From positions 1 through 6,323 of the forward strand of contig JAITUO010000087.1 of assembly GCA_031286245.1 (NCBI GenBank): a DNA stretch of 6,323 bases, read 5' to 3'. This document shows positions 5,797 through 6,323 of the stretch, one piece after another. Origin of the DNA: Coriobacteriales bacterium (GTDB lineage Bacteria > Actinomycetota > Coriobacteriia > Coriobacteriales > UBA8131). The notes beneath the pieces are model-generated. The model worked only from the letters and a program-made list of their open reading frames with translations. It was not told where the DNA came from and did no database searches. The number at the start of each line of letters is the position of its first letter. Positions within the stretch are counted from its first letter, which is position 1. The position numbers and the translations under genes were made by a program.

Positions 5797-6323
5797 ATGC
5801 CAGAAGCCATACTAAGCACCCAAAAACTCTCAAAGTCTTTTTCGACTGGTGGGGTTCAGCAACATGTACTGAAGAACTTGGACATCGACATCTACAGGGG
5901 CGACTTTACTGTAATCATGGGGCCGTCCGGAGCCGGCAAGTCGACATTGCTATACGCCCTTTCCGGTATGGACAAGCCCACTTTAGGCCAGGTGGTCTTT
6001 GACGGTCAGGATATCTCCAAGTTGAGCAACGACCGATTAGCGTTGTTCCGCCGCCGGAATTGTGGTTTCGTTTTCCAACAGATTTATCTGATCGACAATA
6101 TGAGCGGCATGGACAACGTCTTGGCCTGTGGCAGGCTGGTCAACAAAAAGCGCAAGGAAGTAGTCCAGGAAGCAATCAGGTTGTTCGAGCAGCTGGGGAT
6201 AACAGAGGAATTATGGCGGAAGTTCCCCAATCAACTCTCTGGCGGTGAAGCCCAGCGCACAGGTATCGTTCGCGCATTGATTAACAACCCGTTGATCGTT
6301 TTCGCCGATGAACCGACAGGCTC
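5797..6323 (+). CDS. ABC transporter ATP-binding protein, MacB/LolD/BceA type (runs off the right edge)
   Basis: The nucleotide-binding subunit of an ABC transporter that would sit on the inner face of the membrane and power a separate permease. 175 codons are visible of the usual 220-260. Motifs: Walker A GPSGAGKST (42-50), Q-loop VFQQIYLID (92-100), signature LSGGEAQR (147-154), and Walker B LIVFADEPTG (166-175) with D171 and catalytic E172; the H-loop lies beyond the edge. The FQQ-x-x-L-I block and the short spacing are typical of the MacB/LolD/bacitracin-export group, whose partners are FtsX-like permeases. It follows the kinase by 145 bp with its own strong ribosome binding site and a probable operator, which points to control by the adjacent two-component system. 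The substrate is not predictable from this part. Confidence 0.96.
   Translation, partial: MPEAILSTQKLSKSFSTGGVQQHVLKNLDIDIYRGDFTVIMGPSGAGKSTLLYALSGMDKPTLGQVVFDGQDISKLSNDRLALFRRRNCGFVFQQIYLIDNMSGMDNVLACGRLVNKKRKEVVQEAIRLFEQLGITEELWRKFPNQLSGGEAQRTGIVRALINNPLIVFADEPTG

Noticed and set aside
1..6323. CRISPR array, tRNA, rRNA or riboswitch
   Set aside because: No regularly spaced repeats, tRNA cloverleaf ends or recognised riboswitch cores were seen in the non-coding gaps by reading; a covariance-model scan was not possible.

Overview
The window holds six protein genes or gene fragments. The 5' part of rpoB runs leftward off the left edge. The other five read rightward: a UroD-superfamily methyltransferase-like protein, a SlyD-type FKBP prolyl isomerase, an OmpR-family response regulator, its sensor histidine kinase, and the start of an ABC transporter ATPase that runs off the right edge. 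rpoB and the ATPase are open to the window edges.

Organism: base composition looks close to 50% GC by eye (not counted). The RpoB fragment reads like an actinobacterial beta subunit: it has the short N-terminal lobe, the RKLRPGEPPT-like block and the [20 protein letters not shown] block. Together with a UroD-like corrinoid-type methyltransferase and a two-component system beside a MacB-like ABC gene, a moderate-GC Actinomycetota of the class Coriobacteriia is my best guess. This is inference without a database search.

Layout. 1-1412 (-): rpoB N-terminus, with a TTG start, a strong Shine-Dalgarno and a plausible promoter. 1413-2010: a long intergenic region dominated by a 193-bp element with 47-bp imperfect inverted arms (1611-1803), followed by the upstream region of the next gene. 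2011-3057 (+): lone methyltransferase-like gene, ended by two hairpins; the second is a strong intrinsic terminator whose left arm is tandemly duplicated. 3342-3770 (+): SlyD-like FKBP. 3844-4524 and 4521-5651 (+): response regulator and kinase, overlapping by ATGA. 5652-5796: regulatory gap with TTTAAG repeats spaced by 11 bp. 5797-6323 (+): ABC ATPase fragment.

How they fit: the kinase and regulator form a translationally coupled two-component system. The 11-bp phased TTTAAG-N5-TTTAAG repeat in front of the ABC ATPase is the kind of site an OmpR-family dimer binds. The simplest model is therefore that the system controls an export or peptide-resistance type ABC transporter whose permease lies beyond the right edge. 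rpoB, the methyltransferase and the FKBP look like independent units. I see no clearly new multi-gene system. The most interesting items are the inverted-repeat element, the phased operator, the duplicated terminator arm and the possible RNA switch at the rpoB start.
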